Source: Polaromonas sp. (lineage in GTDB: Bacteria; Pseudomonadota; Gammaproteobacteria; Burkholderiales; Burkholderiaceae_C). Taken from it: a stretch of 49,235 bases of DNA. Position numbers and translations under genes: made by a program. The notes below the pieces were generated by a model. The model did not search any database. It had not been told where the DNA came from and saw only the letters and a list, made by a program, of their open reading frames with translations. The stretch is from NCBI RefSeq assembly GCF_012927455.1, contig NZ_JABBPE010000020.1, forward strand, positions 1 to 49,235. The letters run 5' to 3'. This document shows positions 27,829-36,875 of the stretch, one piece after another (within the stretch, counting starts at the first letter, position 1; the number at the start of each line of letters is the position of its first letter).

Positions 27829-28757
27829 TTTTTGCCTCCGTTGGCGGAAAAGCCGGGCTCGCCCGGACCGGGCAGCGGCGGGCCGTTGCCGAAAATCAGC
27901 GCCTGCGGGTTGTCATCGACGGCGTTCACGGTGCGGCGCAACTGGCGCATGGTGCGCGCGGTTTCATCGGCCACTTCGCCAAGCTTGGGCAGTGTGGCGG
28001 CGCTGAAGGTTTCGACGCCGTTGGCCAGCGCGGTGCCGCCATCGCTGAGCTTGTCGAGCGCGCCGCCTTTGGCGTTGAGGCGCCGCGAGGTGGCGCCGAC
28101 ATCGTCGCTGGCGGCTTTCAGTGACTGCATGGTGGAGCGCGCGTCGCGCGACAGCGCCGGCAGCGTCGCCACGGTGGGCTCCAGCCCCTGGGCGATGCGG
28201 TTAATGCTGCCGGCCGCTTCGCTCAGCTGCTTGACGGCAGTGGTAATGGCCTGCCGGTTTTCATCGGACAGCAGTTTGTTCAGTCGGACACTGGCCTGCT
28301 CGACCTGGTCGAAAATCACGTCGCCCTGTTTGAGCAGTTTGTCGATGCCGCCCGGCTTGAGCGGAATGCGCGGCGGGTCGCTGTCGTTGGGCTGCAGGCG
28401 CTCGGTCGAGCCGCCGTCGTCATCGAGCTGGATGTAACCCAACCCAGTCACGCCCTGCGACGCCACGGTGGCAAAGGTTGACCGGGTGACTGGCGCGGCG
28501 CGGTCTACCGAGATGCCAACCAGCACGTTGCCCTTGACCTTGGCATCGAAACCGATGGACTCGACCTTGCCGACCGGCACGCCGCGAAAGCGCACGGCCG
28601 ACTGCGTCTGCAAGCCCGAAATGGTTTCGCCGGTGCTCATTTCATACAGGTCGCGCTTGGTGTTGTCGCGCGTCAGCCAGACGGCCAGCAGCGCCAGCAG
28701 TGCGCTGACCACCAGCACAAAGACGCCGGCGGCCAGGGCATGGGCTTTGTTTTCCAT
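27825..28757 (-). CDS. mlaD: MlaD-family (MCE domain) lipid-transport protein
   Basis: This is a 310-residue periplasmic protein anchored by one N-terminal helix (LAAGVFVLVVSALLALLAVW). The MCE domain follows at about residues 38-115 (TGETISGLQTQSAVRFRGVP, VGKVESIGFD, VLVGISVDRAAP, GVTGLGYIQLDDD), then a long helical tail. MCE proteins form rings that ferry phospholipid between the membranes. ATG 28757 follows GGAAGG by eight bases and is preferred to the upstream GTG at 28766. It lies 38 bp after mlaF and overlaps the lipoprotein gene by ATGA. Symbol by family; it could equally belong to the PqiB/YebT-like branch. Confidence 0.88.
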   Translation of the reverse strand: MENKAHALAAGVFVLVVSALLALLAVWLTRDNTKRDLYEMSTGETISGLQTQSAVRFRGVPVGKVESIGFDAKVKGNVLVGISVDRAAPVTRSTFATVASQGVTGLGYIQLDDDGGSTERLQPNDSDPPRIPLKPGGIDKLLKQGDVIFDQVEQASVRLNKLLSDENRQAITTAVKQLSEAAGSINRIAQGLEPTVATLPALSRDARSTMQSLKAASDDVGATSRRLNAKGGALDKLSDGGTALANGVETFSAATLPKLGEVADETARTMRQLRRTVNAVDDNPQALIFGNGPPLPGPGEPGFSANGGKK

Positions 28758-28795
28758 TTCAACCACCTTCCAATAGGTTAAACAGGCTCACTAAA

Positions 28796-29584
28796 CTAAA
28801 CCGTGAACGGGTATTCGCGCAGTAGCGCCATCGCGCGCTGGCCCCGCTCACCGAGGAAAAATTCGTGGATGAAGGGGTGCGCGAAAGCCACCACTTCACG
28901 CGGCACGTCGTTGACGATGACCTTCTGCTCGGCCAGCACGGCAATGCGCGTGCTCAGCTCGAACAGCGTGTCCAGATCGTGCGTCACCATCACCACCGTC
29001 AGCTCCATGCCCTTGTGCAGGGCCCGCAGCAGCGTGCAAAAGCCGTCGGCGCTCTCCGGGTCCAGCCCGGCCGTCGGCTCGTCGAGCAGCAGCAGCGGCG
29101 GGTCCATGATGAGGGCGCGCGCCAGCGCCACCCGCTTGACCATGCCGCCCGACAGGTCGCTGGGCATGCGTTCGGCCACCTCCGGGCCCAGGCCCACCAT
29201 TTGCAGCTTGACCATGGCAGCATCCAGGATCAGCGCGTCCGGCAGGGTCTTGAGCTCGCGCAGCGGAAAGGCGATGTTTTCCAGCACGGTGAAGGCCGAA
29301 AACAGCGCGCCATGCTGAAACAGCATGCCGACGCGGCTGGCCGCACCGCGCTTGCCCAGCTCGGCGGCCGGTTTGCCGAGCACCGTGATCTCGCCCTGGG
29401 TCGGCGTTTCAAGCCCCAGCATCTGGCGCAGCAGCACGGTCTTGCCGGTGCCCGAGCCGCCCACCAGCGACAGCACCTCGCCGCGTTCTACCGTCAGGTC
29501 CAGGTCCTTGTGCACCACGGTCTGCTTGTCGCCGTTGGGGAAGACGGTCCAGAGTTTTTTGATCTCGACGACAGCCTCACTCAT
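28796..29584 (-). CDS. mlaF: ABC transporter ATP-binding protein (MlaF type)
   Basis: This is a 262-residue cytoplasmic ATPase. Walker A is GGSGTGKT (about residue 43), the Q-loop region LFQHGALFSAFTVLEN, the signature LSGGMVKRVALARAL, Walker B PPLLLLDEPTAGLDP, and the switch His in VMVTHDLDT. GALFSAFTV and SGGM are typical of the MlaF subclass. It energises lipid movement with MlaE and MlaD. The long frame upstream of ATG 29584 runs through non-coding repeat-rich DNA. The operon order on the minus strand is mlaE, mlaF, mlaD, lipoprotein; the 286 bp between mlaE and mlaF consists of GC-rich repetitive sequence. Confidence 0.92.
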   Translation of the reverse strand: MSEAVVEIKKLWTVFPNGDKQTVVHKDLDLTVERGEVLSLVGGSGTGKTVLLRQMLGLETPTQGEITVLGKPAAELGKRGAASRVGMLFQHGALFSAFTVLENIAFPLRELKTLPDALILDAAMVKLQMVGLGPEVAERMPSDLSGGMVKRVALARALIMDPPLLLLDEPTAGLDPESADGFCTLLRALHKGMELTVVMVTHDLDTLFELSTRIAVLAEQKVIVNDVPREVVAFAHPFIHEFFLGERGQRAMALLREYPFTV

Positions 29585-29870
29585 TGTGGGCAGCCAGTGG
29601 CACCGCGCCAGCAAGGCGTAGCAGCAGCATGGAAAAAAGCCAACGGGCGAGCATGGGGGGTCATCGGCCACCGCCCCTCGCCATCCCCGCATTCCCAAGC
29701 AGGGGCCGCGGAACCGGCTTCGCCGGGCCGCAGGCGCAGGCCTTGCAGGCCGCACGACTGCGGGACGCAGCCGCTCTTCATGCCGTCCAAGCCTGCGCCG
29801 GCAGGCTCGGAGCCGCGGCACTCAGCCCCCTCGGGGGGCAGCGCAGTACGCGAAGCGACAAGCGTGGGGG
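29585..29870. other. GC-rich repetitive spacer splitting mlaE from mlaF
   Basis: No gene. It contains short inverted GC motifs (for example GAACCGGCTTCGCCGGGCC and CCTGCGCCGGCAGG) and, at its left end, a repeat B element. These could form hairpins in the operon transcript and change the mlaE:mlaF ratio. Confidence 0.5.
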
Positions 29871-29872
29871 TC
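29822..29872 (-). repeat. Repeat B, copy abutting the mlaE stop codon
   Basis: Minus strand: CCCCCACGCTTGTCGCTTCG, CGTACTGCGCTG, GCCCCCCGAGGGGGC. It begins directly after the TGA of mlaE, in the same orientation as the gene, matching the copy after the SDR gene. Confidence 0.65.
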
Positions 29873-31013
29873 ATATACCAATACTTCTGAACAATACAGC
29901 GAACAGTGCATCGACCAGAATCACCACGGTGATGGAGGTCACCACCGAGGCGGTCGTGCCCTGCCCCAAGCTTTCGGTATTGGGCTTGACGCGCAAGCCG
30001 AAATGACAGCCAACCAGCGCAATCAGCAGGCCAAAGACGACGGACTTGGCGCTGGCCAAGGTGAGATTAGAGGCTTGCACCGCCGCCGGCAGCGAGTTGA
30101 TGAAAAACGACGGCGACACGCCCATCGCAATGTAAGAGGCCAGCATGCCGCCGAGCAAGGCCGCCAGGGTGGTCCAGACGCTGATCAGCGGCATCACCAC
30201 GGCCAGCGCCAACGCGCGCGGCATCACCAGCCGAAAGCCGCGCGAAATGCCCATGACGCGCATGGCATCGATCTCTTCGGTGACCCGCATCACGCCAATC
30301 TGCGCGGTGATGGCCGAGCCGGAGCGCCCGGCGATCAGGATGGCGGCCAGCACGGGCCCGAGCTCGCGGATCAGCGAGATGCCCAGAATATTGACGATGA
30401 AGGCGTCTGCGCCAAACTGGCGCAGCTGCTGCGAGATCAGGTAGGCCAGCACCACGCCAATCAGAAAGCCGACCAGCGCGGTGATGGGCAGCGCGGTGGC
30501 GCCAATATGGTAGAGATGGCCGGACAGATCGCGCCAGGGGCCTTGCTGCGGCCGCCTGATGAGGCGAATGATGTCGAACAGCAGCTGGCCGACCAAGCGC
30601 ACCAGGCCTTTGCAGTGGTCGGCCAAACTAAACGCCCGCATGCCCCAGACGATCAAGGGCTCGGTCCAGTTGGCCTTGGCGGCTTGCGGCGGGCTGCAGG
30701 TGAACTGGGCCACGGTTTCGAGCAGCGCGCGCTGGCTGGGCTCCAGCTGCAGTTGCGCTGGCCAACTGCGGCCCCAGTGGTTCCACAGCACCTGGGCGCC
30801 CAGGTGGTCGAGCTTTTCCATTTGGCCTAGATCCCATCGCCGGGCGCCATTTTCATCGTCGGCCCCGCGCAGGCTGCCAAGCTGCGCCGTCAGCGCAGCC
30901 CAAACCTGCTTGCGCGTGAGGCCAGCCGCCGTCCATTCGCCCAGCACCAGCAGCAAAGGGCCTTCGGGCGAGTCCTGCTGTTCAATGCGGGGGGTGGAAT
31001 TTTCGGCAGGCAT
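29871..31013 (-). CDS. mlaE: MlaE-family permease with fused N-terminal STAS-like domain
   Basis: This is a 380-residue inner-membrane permease. Residues about 1-110 resemble a degenerate STAS/MlaB domain (LLLVLGEWTAAGL, RWDLGQMEKLDHLGAQVLW). From about 125 the MlaE/YrbE permease begins, with VGFLIGVVLAYLISQQLRQF, NILGISLIRELGPVLAAILI, AGRSGSAITAQIGVMRVTEE and the EIDAMRVMGI segment that contacts the ATPase. It ends in membrane sequence. ATG 31013 starts ahead of the STAS-like part; the earlier frame to 31091 has no support. This fusion removes the need for a separate mlaB and is known in other proteobacteria. First gene of the operon. Confidence 0.9.
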   Translation of the reverse strand: MPAENSTPRIEQQDSPEGPLLLVLGEWTAAGLTRKQVWAALTAQLGSLRGADDENGARRWDLGQMEKLDHLGAQVLWNHWGRSWPAQLQLEPSQRALLETVAQFTCSPPQAAKANWTEPLIVWGMRAFSLADHCKGLVRLVGQLLFDIIRLIRRPQQGPWRDLSGHLYHIGATALPITALVGFLIGVVLAYLISQQLRQFGADAFIVNILGISLIRELGPVLAAILIAGRSGSAITAQIGVMRVTEEIDAMRVMGISRGFRLVMPRALALAVVMPLISVWTTLAALLGGMLASYIAMGVSPSFFINSLPAAVQASNLTLASAKSVVFGLLIALVGCHFGLRVKPNTESLGQGTTASVVTSITVVILVDALFAVLFRSIGI

Positions 31014-31224
31014 GGGGGAATAAATTGGTCGGCAACTTTCTGGCGCAAACACAAAATTACATGGTAACTGCGGAAAATGGCCAGCAGGCAAGCATCGGCG
31101 CTCTTTCGTTCTTATCCTACAGTCGGCCTGACGCGTCGCCGTTTGTCACAATCCGGGGTGAAGCTTCGCGCTGCGACTGGCTAGCCGCCACAATACAGCG
31201 AACCAAAAGACAAGAAAAACAGCC

Positions 31225-32976
31225 ATGCAAGACGAGACCCAGGTTTTTGACTACATCATCATCGGCGCCGGCACAGCCGGCTGCCTGCTGGCCAACCGCC
31301 TGAGCGCGGACGCCTCCAAGCGCGTGCTGCTGCTGGAGGCCGGCCGCAAGGACGATTACCACTGGATCCACATTCCGGTGGGTTACCTGCACTGCATCGG
31401 CAACCCACGTACCGACTGGCTGTACAACACCGAACCCGACGCCGGGCTGAATGGCCGGGCGCTGCGCTACCCGCGCGGCAAGACGCTGGGCGGCTGCTCC
31501 AGCATCAACGGCATGATTTACATGCGCGGCCAGGCCCGCGATTACGACGGCTGGGCACAGCTGAGCGGCGACAGCGCCTGGCGCTGGGACAACGTGCTGC
31601 CGCATTTCAAGCTGCATGAAGACCATTACAAGGGCGCGAACGCTGTGCATGGCGCGGCCGGCGTAGTGCCCAGGCTGTTGCAGGACGAGCGCAACCCCTA
31701 CCAGCAGGCACTGCGCCACCGCAAGGCGGGCGGCGAGTGGCGCATTGAAAAGCAGCGGCTGCGCTGGGACATTCTGGACGCCTTTGCCGAGGCCGCGCAG
31801 CAGGCGGGCATTCCGGCGACGGACGACTTCAACTGCGGCAACAACGAGGGCGTCGGCTACTTTGAGGTGAACCAGAAAAACGGCTGGCGCTGGAATACCG
31901 CCAAGGCGTTTTTGCGGCCGACCTGCTATGCCCGGCCAAATTTTGAACTGTGGACCAGCGCCCAGGTGTGCAAGCTGCTGATCGGGCCCCAGCCCGACGG
32001 CAGCCAGCGCTGCACCGGCGCCGAGGTCTGGACCGGACACGAACGCGTGACGGTGCTGGCGACGCGCGACTCGGGGACCATGGGCGAAGTGATTCTGTGC
32101 GCCGGCAGCATCGGTTCGCCGCAGATTTTGCAGCTCTCGGGCATAGGCCCGGGCGCCTTGCTGCAGCAGCACGGCATTGCGGTCAAGCAAGACCTGCCCG
32201 GCGTCGGCGCGAATCTGCAGGACCACCTGCAGATCCGCTCGGTCTACAAAGTGCAGGCCAAGGCGGGCAGCCCGCACAGCGAGCGCTGGGGCCTGTCGCT
32301 CAACACCATGGCCAGCACACTCTGGGGCAAGGCGCGCATCGGGCTGGAATATGCACTGCACCGCACCGGGCCCATGAGCATGGCGCCGTCGCAGCTGGGT
32401 GCCTTCACGCGCAGTTCGCCCGATCAGCCTTACCCGAACATTGAATACCACGTCCAGCCGCTGTCGCTGGAGGCCTTCGGCGAGCCACTGCACGGCTTTA
32501 ACGCGTTTACCGCCAGTGTCTGCAATCTGAATCCGACCAGCCGCGGCAGCGTACAGATTAAAACCGCGCACTTTGAAGACGCGCCAGCGATTGCGCCCAA
32601 CTACCTGAGCACGGCCGAAGACCGCCAGGTGGCGGCCGACTCGCTGCGCGTGACGCGCCACATCGTCAGCCAGCACGCGCTGGCCAGCTACCAGCCCGAA
32701 GAATTCAAGCCCGGCGTGCAGTTTCAAAGCGACGAAGAACTGGCGCGGCTGGCCGGCGACATCGCCACCACCATCTTTCACCCAGTGGGCACGACCAGAA
32801 TGGGACGTGATGATGACCCGATGGCGGTGGTCGATTCGCACCTGCGGGTGCGCGGCATACGCGGCCTGCGCGTGGTCGATGCCGGCGTGATGCCGCTGAT
32901 CACCAGCGGCAACACCAACTCGCCGACCTTGATGATTGCCGAGAAGGCGGCGCAGTGGATACGCGACGGAGTCTGA
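31225..32976 (+). CDS. GMC-family FAD-dependent oxidoreductase (choline/alcohol dehydrogenase-like)
   Basis: This is a 583-residue flavoenzyme. The dinucleotide fold is YIIIGAGTAGCLLANRLSAD (about residues 10-29), followed by LLLEAGRKD, the GMC signature 1 region YPRGKTLGGCSSINGMIYMR and signature 2 GSIGSPQILQLSGIGPG. Near the C-terminus FHPVGTTRMG carries the catalytic His, and VVDAGVMPLITSGNTNSPTL the second active-site residue (Asn, common in this branch). Likely substrates are choline or medium/long-chain alcohols; which one cannot be told. Monocistronic by appearance, followed by a 423 bp spacer with two terminators. Confidence 0.93.
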   Translation: MQDETQVFDYIIIGAGTAGCLLANRLSADASKRVLLLEAGRKDDYHWIHIPVGYLHCIGNPRTDWLYNTEPDAGLNGRALRYPRGKTLGGCSSINGMIYMRGQARDYDGWAQLSGDSAWRWDNVLPHFKLHEDHYKGANAVHGAAGVVPRLLQDERNPYQQALRHRKAGGEWRIEKQRLRWDILDAFAEAAQQAGIPATDDFNCGNNEGVGYFEVNQKNGWRWNTAKAFLRPTCYARPNFELWTSAQVCKLLIGPQPDGSQRCTGAEVWTGHERVTVLATRDSGTMGEVILCAGSIGSPQILQLSGIGPGALLQQHGIAVKQDLPGVGANLQDHLQIRSVYKVQAKAGSPHSERWGLSLNTMASTLWGKARIGLEYALHRTGPMSMAPSQLGAFTRSSPDQPYPNIEYHVQPLSLEAFGEPLHGFNAFTASVCNLNPTSRGSVQIKTAHFEDAPAIAPNYLSTAEDRQVAADSLRVTRHIVSQHALASYQPEEFKPGVQFQSDEELARLAGDIATTIFHPVGTTRMGRDDDPMAVVDSHLRVRGIRGLRVVDAGVMPLITSGNTNSPTLMIAEKAAQWIRDGV

Positions 32977-33224
32977 CGGCTGCGGCGCTGCAGCAACAGC
33001 CCTGATTGCGTTTTCTGATCATTCGTGAACGCGAGGGCGACAAAGTGCCCGGATGATCTGGAAATTGAATGAGCAGGTGGGGCGCCTGCGGGGGCGGGAA
33101 AGCACCAATGCCTGGGCGGCTGCGAGCAGACTACAGTGGACTCCTTGCCGACGAGCGCTGCCGCTCGTAACGCGAGGAGTCGAGGAGACACGAGAGAGCC
33201 ATTACAAAGACAAGTCAAGCCAAT

Positions 33225-33248
33225 AAACATTCCACGAGATGTTTTTTT
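33225..33248 (+). terminator. Weak Rho-independent terminator
   Basis: AAACAT pairs with ATGTTT across an eight-base loop and runs directly into seven T residues. It lies just upstream of a stronger terminator. Confidence 0.6.
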
Positions 33249-33254
33249 GACCCA

Positions 33255-33281
33255 AGCGCTGGTGACCCCAGCGCTTTTTTT
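33255..33281 (+). terminator. Strong Rho-independent terminator
   Basis: AGCGCTGG pairs perfectly with CCAGCGCT around the loop TGACC, followed by seven T residues. It stops plus-strand transcription from the GMC gene or the candidate RNA. Confidence 0.88.
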
Positions 33282-33312
33282 ATGCCCGCCAGTTTTTCAA
33301 TATTTTAAACAA

Positions 33313-33365
33313 ATAAGGCTATAGCCCTTATTCTACGGGCGCTAGTAGCTATTAATAACATAGCA
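33313..33365 (-). repeat. Repeat A, copy 7
   Basis: Minus strand: TTGCTATGTTATTAATAGCT, ACTAGCGCCCGTAGAATAAG, GGCTATAGCC. It lies just upstream of the TauE/SafE-like gene. Confidence 0.75.
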
Positions 33366-33399
33366 AATACAGTCCACTTGCAGTGCGACAATCGGCGCC

Positions 33400-34158
33400 A
33401 TGGAATTACTGATTGTTTCGTTTGCATCCTTGCTGGCCGGTTTTATCGACTCCATCGTCGGCGGCGGCGGGCTGATTTTGGTGCCTACGCTGTTTGCCGT
33501 CTTTCCCACGACGCACCCGGCGACGCTGTTTGGCGTGAACAAGGCGGCATCGGTGCTGGGCACTGCGGCGGCTGGCGTGCAATATGCGCGCCGCGTGGAT
33601 TTGCGCTGGTCGGCGCTGCTGCCGGCCGCCGCCACAGGCTTTGCCGGCGCGCTGGCGGGTGCCTGGCTGGTCACCGTCATTTCGCCGAATTTCTTGCGCA
33701 AGGCCTTGCCCATCGTGCTGGTGGCCGTGCTGCTCTACACGCTGGTGAAAAAAAACCTGGGCCGGCACCACACGCCGCGCTTTAGCGGCCGCACCGAAAC
33801 CTTTGTTGCCTGCAGCATTGGCCTGGCGCTGGGTTTTTACGACGGCTTTTTCGGCCCTGGCACAGGCAGCTTTCTGGTCTTTTTGTTTGTGCGCTGGCTG
33901 GGTTACGATTTTCTGCACGCCTCGGCGTCGGCCAAGTTGCTCAACACTGCCAGCAATCTGGCGGCACTTGCGCTGTTCGCCTGGAAAGGCCATGTCTGGT
34001 GGCATTTCGCCCTGGCCATGGCGCTAGCCAATGTGCTGGGCAGCTTGCTGGGCACGCGCATGGCGCTGAAGCACGGCGCAGGGTTTGTCCGGCTGGTGTT
34101 TATCGGCGTGGTCAGCGTGCTGATACTCAAGACCGGCTTCGACGCCTTCCTGAAGTAA
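33400..34158 (+). CDS. Sulfite exporter TauE/SafE (TSUP) family permease
   Basis: This is a 252-residue inner-membrane protein with about eight helices in two homologous halves. The N-terminal FASLLAGFIDSIVGGGGLIL and the mid-protein GLALGFYDGFFGPGTGSFLV are the paired signature loops of the TSUP family (G-x-x-D-x-x-x-G-x-G). Members export or import sulfite, sulfoacetate and other organosulfur anions; substrate unknown here. The start is at ATG 33400; the region upstream is repeat A. It converges on mrdA, with 44 bp between the stops. Confidence 0.92.
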   Translation: MELLIVSFASLLAGFIDSIVGGGGLILVPTLFAVFPTTHPATLFGVNKAASVLGTAAAGVQYARRVDLRWSALLPAAATGFAGALAGAWLVTVISPNFLRKALPIVLVAVLLYTLVKKNLGRHHTPRFSGRTETFVACSIGLALGFYDGFFGPGTGSFLVFLFVRWLGYDFLHASASAKLLNTASNLAALALFAWKGHVWWHFALAMALANVLGSLLGTRMALKHGAGFVRLVFIGVVSVLILKTGFDAFLK

Positions 34159-34202
34159 GCGGCCTTGCGGCGCCCCGCGCTGCGCCAAATCAGCCGGTCA
34201 AC

Positions 34203-36344
34203 TCAATCCGCGTTGGCATCCAGCGCGGACGCCGGCGGCACCACGATAGGCGGCTTACTGGCGGCGGGCGCAACTCCGGCGGCCTTGGCTTTACCCGATT
34301 TCTTGGCCGTCTTGAGCTCTTTGCTGGTCTTGATCGTCGTGCCGGCGGTGGCGGCGGACGCTGCTGCTGCCTTGGGCGCAGGCGCTACCGCGCTGCCGCC
34401 CGCTGCCAGCAACCCGGCCATGTCGGCGGCCAGTCGCGGTTTGCCGATGGGCGCGCCGGCCAGGCCTTTTTGCACGGCGACCATGTCTTCTTCGCTGGGA
34501 TATTGACCCAGCAGCGCGTAGTCGAACACGCGCCGCGCGATGGGCGCGGCGACGCCGGCGCCCCAACCGGCGTTTTCCACAATCACCGCCAGCGCGATCT
34601 GCGGGTTGTCGGCCGGGGCGAAGGCCATGTAGACGGCGTGGTCGCGCTGGCGCTCCTCCATCTTGGCGCTGTTGTACTTGTCTTTCTGGCCTATCGACAC
34701 AGCCTGCGCCGTACCGGTTTTGCCGCCGCTCAGGTAGCCGGCGCCGGCAAACACCCGGGCCGAGGTGCCTTCCTGCGTCACGCCCACCAGGGCCCTGCGC
34801 ACGATCGCCACGTTCTCGGGCTTGTAGCCCAGGTCTTGGGGCGGATCGGCGGGCAGCGGATGCATGGCGCGCGTTTCCGGGTCCTGCGTGCCAATGACCA
34901 GCCGCGGCTTGTGCTTGATGCCATTGTTGGCCAGCACCGCGGTGGCTTGCGCCAGCTGCAGCATGGTAAAGGTGTTGTAGCCCTGCCCGATGCCAAGCGA
35001 AATGGTCTCGCCCGGATACCATTTTTGCTGTTCCCGGGTTTTGTAGGCTTTGCGCTTCCAGTCCTGGCTGGGCAGCACGCCGCGCACTTCACCGTTGATG
35101 TCGATGCCGGTGATCTGGCCAAAGCCCAGCGGCTTCATGAAATCGTGCATGGCATCGACGCCCAGCTCGTTGGCCAGCGAGTAGTAGTAGACGTTGCTGG
35201 ACTTGACAATGGACTTGTACATGTCGACGGCGCCCAGCGCGATGTCGCCGTGGCTGCGAAAGGTGTGGCCGCCAAAGGTGTAGGAGGCGTTATCTTGGAC
35301 GATTAGGCCCGCCGAGCGCTTGCCGGTTTGCAGCGCGGCCATGGCCATAAAGGGCTTGTAGGTGGAACCGGGCGGGTAGGTGCCGCGCAGCGCGCGATTG
35401 AGTAGCGGCTTGTCAATCGACCCGTTGAGCGCCTGCCAGCTTTCCAGGTCAATGCCGTCAACAAACAAGTTGGGGTCAAAGGTCGGCTTGCTGACAAAGG
35501 CCAGCACATCGCCGGTCTTCGGGTCCAGCGCCACCAGCGCACCGCGACGCTCGCCGAACATATCCTCGACCAGTTTTTGCAGGCGGATATCGAGCGACAG
35601 CATCACCGTGTTTCCGGGCGTGGCCGGGTTGCTGTTGAGCTTGCGCATGGCGCGGCCGCCGGCCGAGGTTTCCATATGCTCGACGCCGGTGGTGCCATGC
35701 AGCTGCTTTTCGAAACTCTGCTCGACGCCAAGCTTGCCGATGTAGTCGGTGCCGCGGTAATTGCCTTGCTCGTCGCCCTCGTCAATGTCTTCTTTTTCGG
35801 CCTGGTTGATGCGGCCTATATAGCCCACTACATGGCTGCCCAATTCGCCGTGCGGGTAGCTGCGAAACAGCCGGGCCCGGATGTCAACGCCGGGAAAGCG
35901 GTAGCGCTGCGCCGCAAAACGCGCCACTTCCTCGTCGCTCAGGCGGGTGCGTATCGGCAGCGACTCAAAACTTTTCGACTCTTCGCGCAGCTTCTTGAAA
36001 CGCCGCTTGTCGCGCGGCTGGATCTCGACCACCAGCTCCAGCGCGGCAATGGTGTCGTCCAGATTACCGACCCGGGACGGCGTGATCTCCAGCGTGTAGG
36101 CCGAGTAGTTGGAGGCCAGCACGACGCCGTTGCGGTCCAGAATCAGGCCGCGTTGCGGCACGATGGGAACCACCGCGGTACGGTTGTTTTCGGCCTGCTC
36201 ACTCAGGTCGGCATGGCGGTACACCTGCAGGTACACCAGCCGCGCCACCAGCAAGGCAAAAGCGCACAGCACCACCAGGCTGGCCACCAGCACACGCGCG
36301 CGAAAGCGCGACAGATCGGCTTCGATGTTGCGCAGTTCAGTCAT
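34203..36344 (-). CDS. mrdA: Penicillin-binding protein 2 (elongasome D,D-transpeptidase)
   Basis: This 713-residue class B PBP cross-links peptidoglycan during cell elongation. One N-terminal membrane helix (VLVASLVVLCAFALLVARLV) is followed by the PBP dimerisation domain (NRTAVVPIVPQRGLILDRNG) and the transpeptidase domain. The latter has S-x-x-K in PPGSTYKPFM (about residue 329), S-x-N in SSNVYYYSLA (about 384) and K-T-G in SGGKTGTAQ (about 542). The C-terminal 70 residues are an Ala/Pro/Lys-rich tail of low complexity. Last gene of mreB-mreC-mreD-mrdA. The usual neighbour rodA is not here; the next gene is on the other strand. Confidence 0.96.
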   Translation of the reverse strand: MTELRNIEADLSRFRARVLVASLVVLCAFALLVARLVYLQVYRHADLSEQAENNRTAVVPIVPQRGLILDRNGVVLASNYSAYTLEITPSRVGNLDDTIAALELVVEIQPRDKRRFKKLREESKSFESLPIRTRLSDEEVARFAAQRYRFPGVDIRARLFRSYPHGELGSHVVGYIGRINQAEKEDIDEGDEQGNYRGTDYIGKLGVEQSFEKQLHGTTGVEHMETSAGGRAMRKLNSNPATPGNTVMLSLDIRLQKLVEDMFGERRGALVALDPKTGDVLAFVSKPTFDPNLFVDGIDLESWQALNGSIDKPLLNRALRGTYPPGSTYKPFMAMAALQTGKRSAGLIVQDNASYTFGGHTFRSHGDIALGAVDMYKSIVKSSNVYYYSLANELGVDAMHDFMKPLGFGQITGIDINGEVRGVLPSQDWKRKAYKTREQQKWYPGETISLGIGQGYNTFTMLQLAQATAVLANNGIKHKPRLVIGTQDPETRAMHPLPADPPQDLGYKPENVAIVRRALVGVTQEGTSARVFAGAGYLSGGKTGTAQAVSIGQKDKYNSAKMEERQRDHAVYMAFAPADNPQIALAVIVENAGWGAGVAAPIARRVFDYALLGQYPSEEDMVAVQKGLAGAPIGKPRLAADMAGLLAAGGSAVAPAPKAAAASAATAGTTIKTSKELKTAKKSGKAKAAGVAPAASKPPIVVPPASALDANAD

Positions 36345-36356
36345 GCCAAGGCCAGC

Positions 36357-36875
36357 TCAGAGTGGTCGGTTTTCATCGCGGTCGGGGGCGCGCCGCTGCG
36401 GCACCAACAGCAACACGCTGGCGACGGGCCATAGCAGCGCTTCGGCCAGCGGTGCCAGCAAGATGATCCAGCCCGGGAAAATACCGCCGCCCAACATGCG
36501 GATCAGCAGTTGCAGGCCATGGGCAAGTGCAAACAGCGGCAACACCTGCAGCGCCTGCGACGGCACCGAGAACCAGAGCAGGCGGCGGTGAATCATGGCG
36601 GCAGAAAAGCTCAGCGCGGTGTAAGACAGCGCGTGCTGGCCCAGCAGGGCGGACTGGTGCACATCCATGCCCAGGCCAAACATGAAGGCCAGGCCAATGC
36701 CGACACGCAGCGGCTGGTGCACGTTCCAGAACACCAGCACCAGTGCCAGAAAATCAGGCATCCAGGGCACACGGCCGAGCGGCAGCATGTCCAGCAGCAG
36801 CGCGGCAATCAGGCTGGCCCAGATAAACACCGGGTTGGCGGGCAACAGGATCTGCTGGCCGGTGCGCATGATCAT
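36357..36875 (-). CDS. mreD: Rod-shape-determining protein MreD
   Basis: This is a 172-residue inner-membrane protein with five to six helices. PVFIWASLIAALLLDMLPLG near the N-terminus and AFMFGLGMDVHQSALLGQHA with Gly-x-x-x-Asp are typical of MreD. It links MreB filaments to the peptidoglycan synthases. Its ATG overlaps the mreC TGA (ATGA), and its stop is 12 bp before mrdA, so the cluster is tightly coupled. Confidence 0.94.
   Translation of the reverse strand: MIMRTGQQILLPANPVFIWASLIAALLLDMLPLGRVPWMPDFLALVLVFWNVHQPLRVGIGLAFMFGLGMDVHQSALLGQHALSYTALSFSAAMIHRRLLWFSVPSQALQVLPLFALAHGLQLLIRMLGGGIFPGWIILLAPLAEALLWPVASVLLLVPQRRAPDRDENRPL

Larger units (their letters stand above)
33132..33281 (+). 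ncRNA. Candidate structured RNA between GMC oxidoreductase and permease genes
   Basis: The 423 bp spacer at 32977-33399 has no gene. It holds a two-tier hairpin: GACTCCT/AGGAGTC (33139-33145 and 33175-33181) enclosing ACGAGC/GCTCGT (33151-33156 and 33163-33168). About 45 unstructured bases follow, then two successive terminators. This could be an independent small RNA, or only the 3' end of the GMC transcript. TACAGT at 33132 could be a weak -10, but no -35 fits. I know of no family it matches. Confidence 0.35.
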
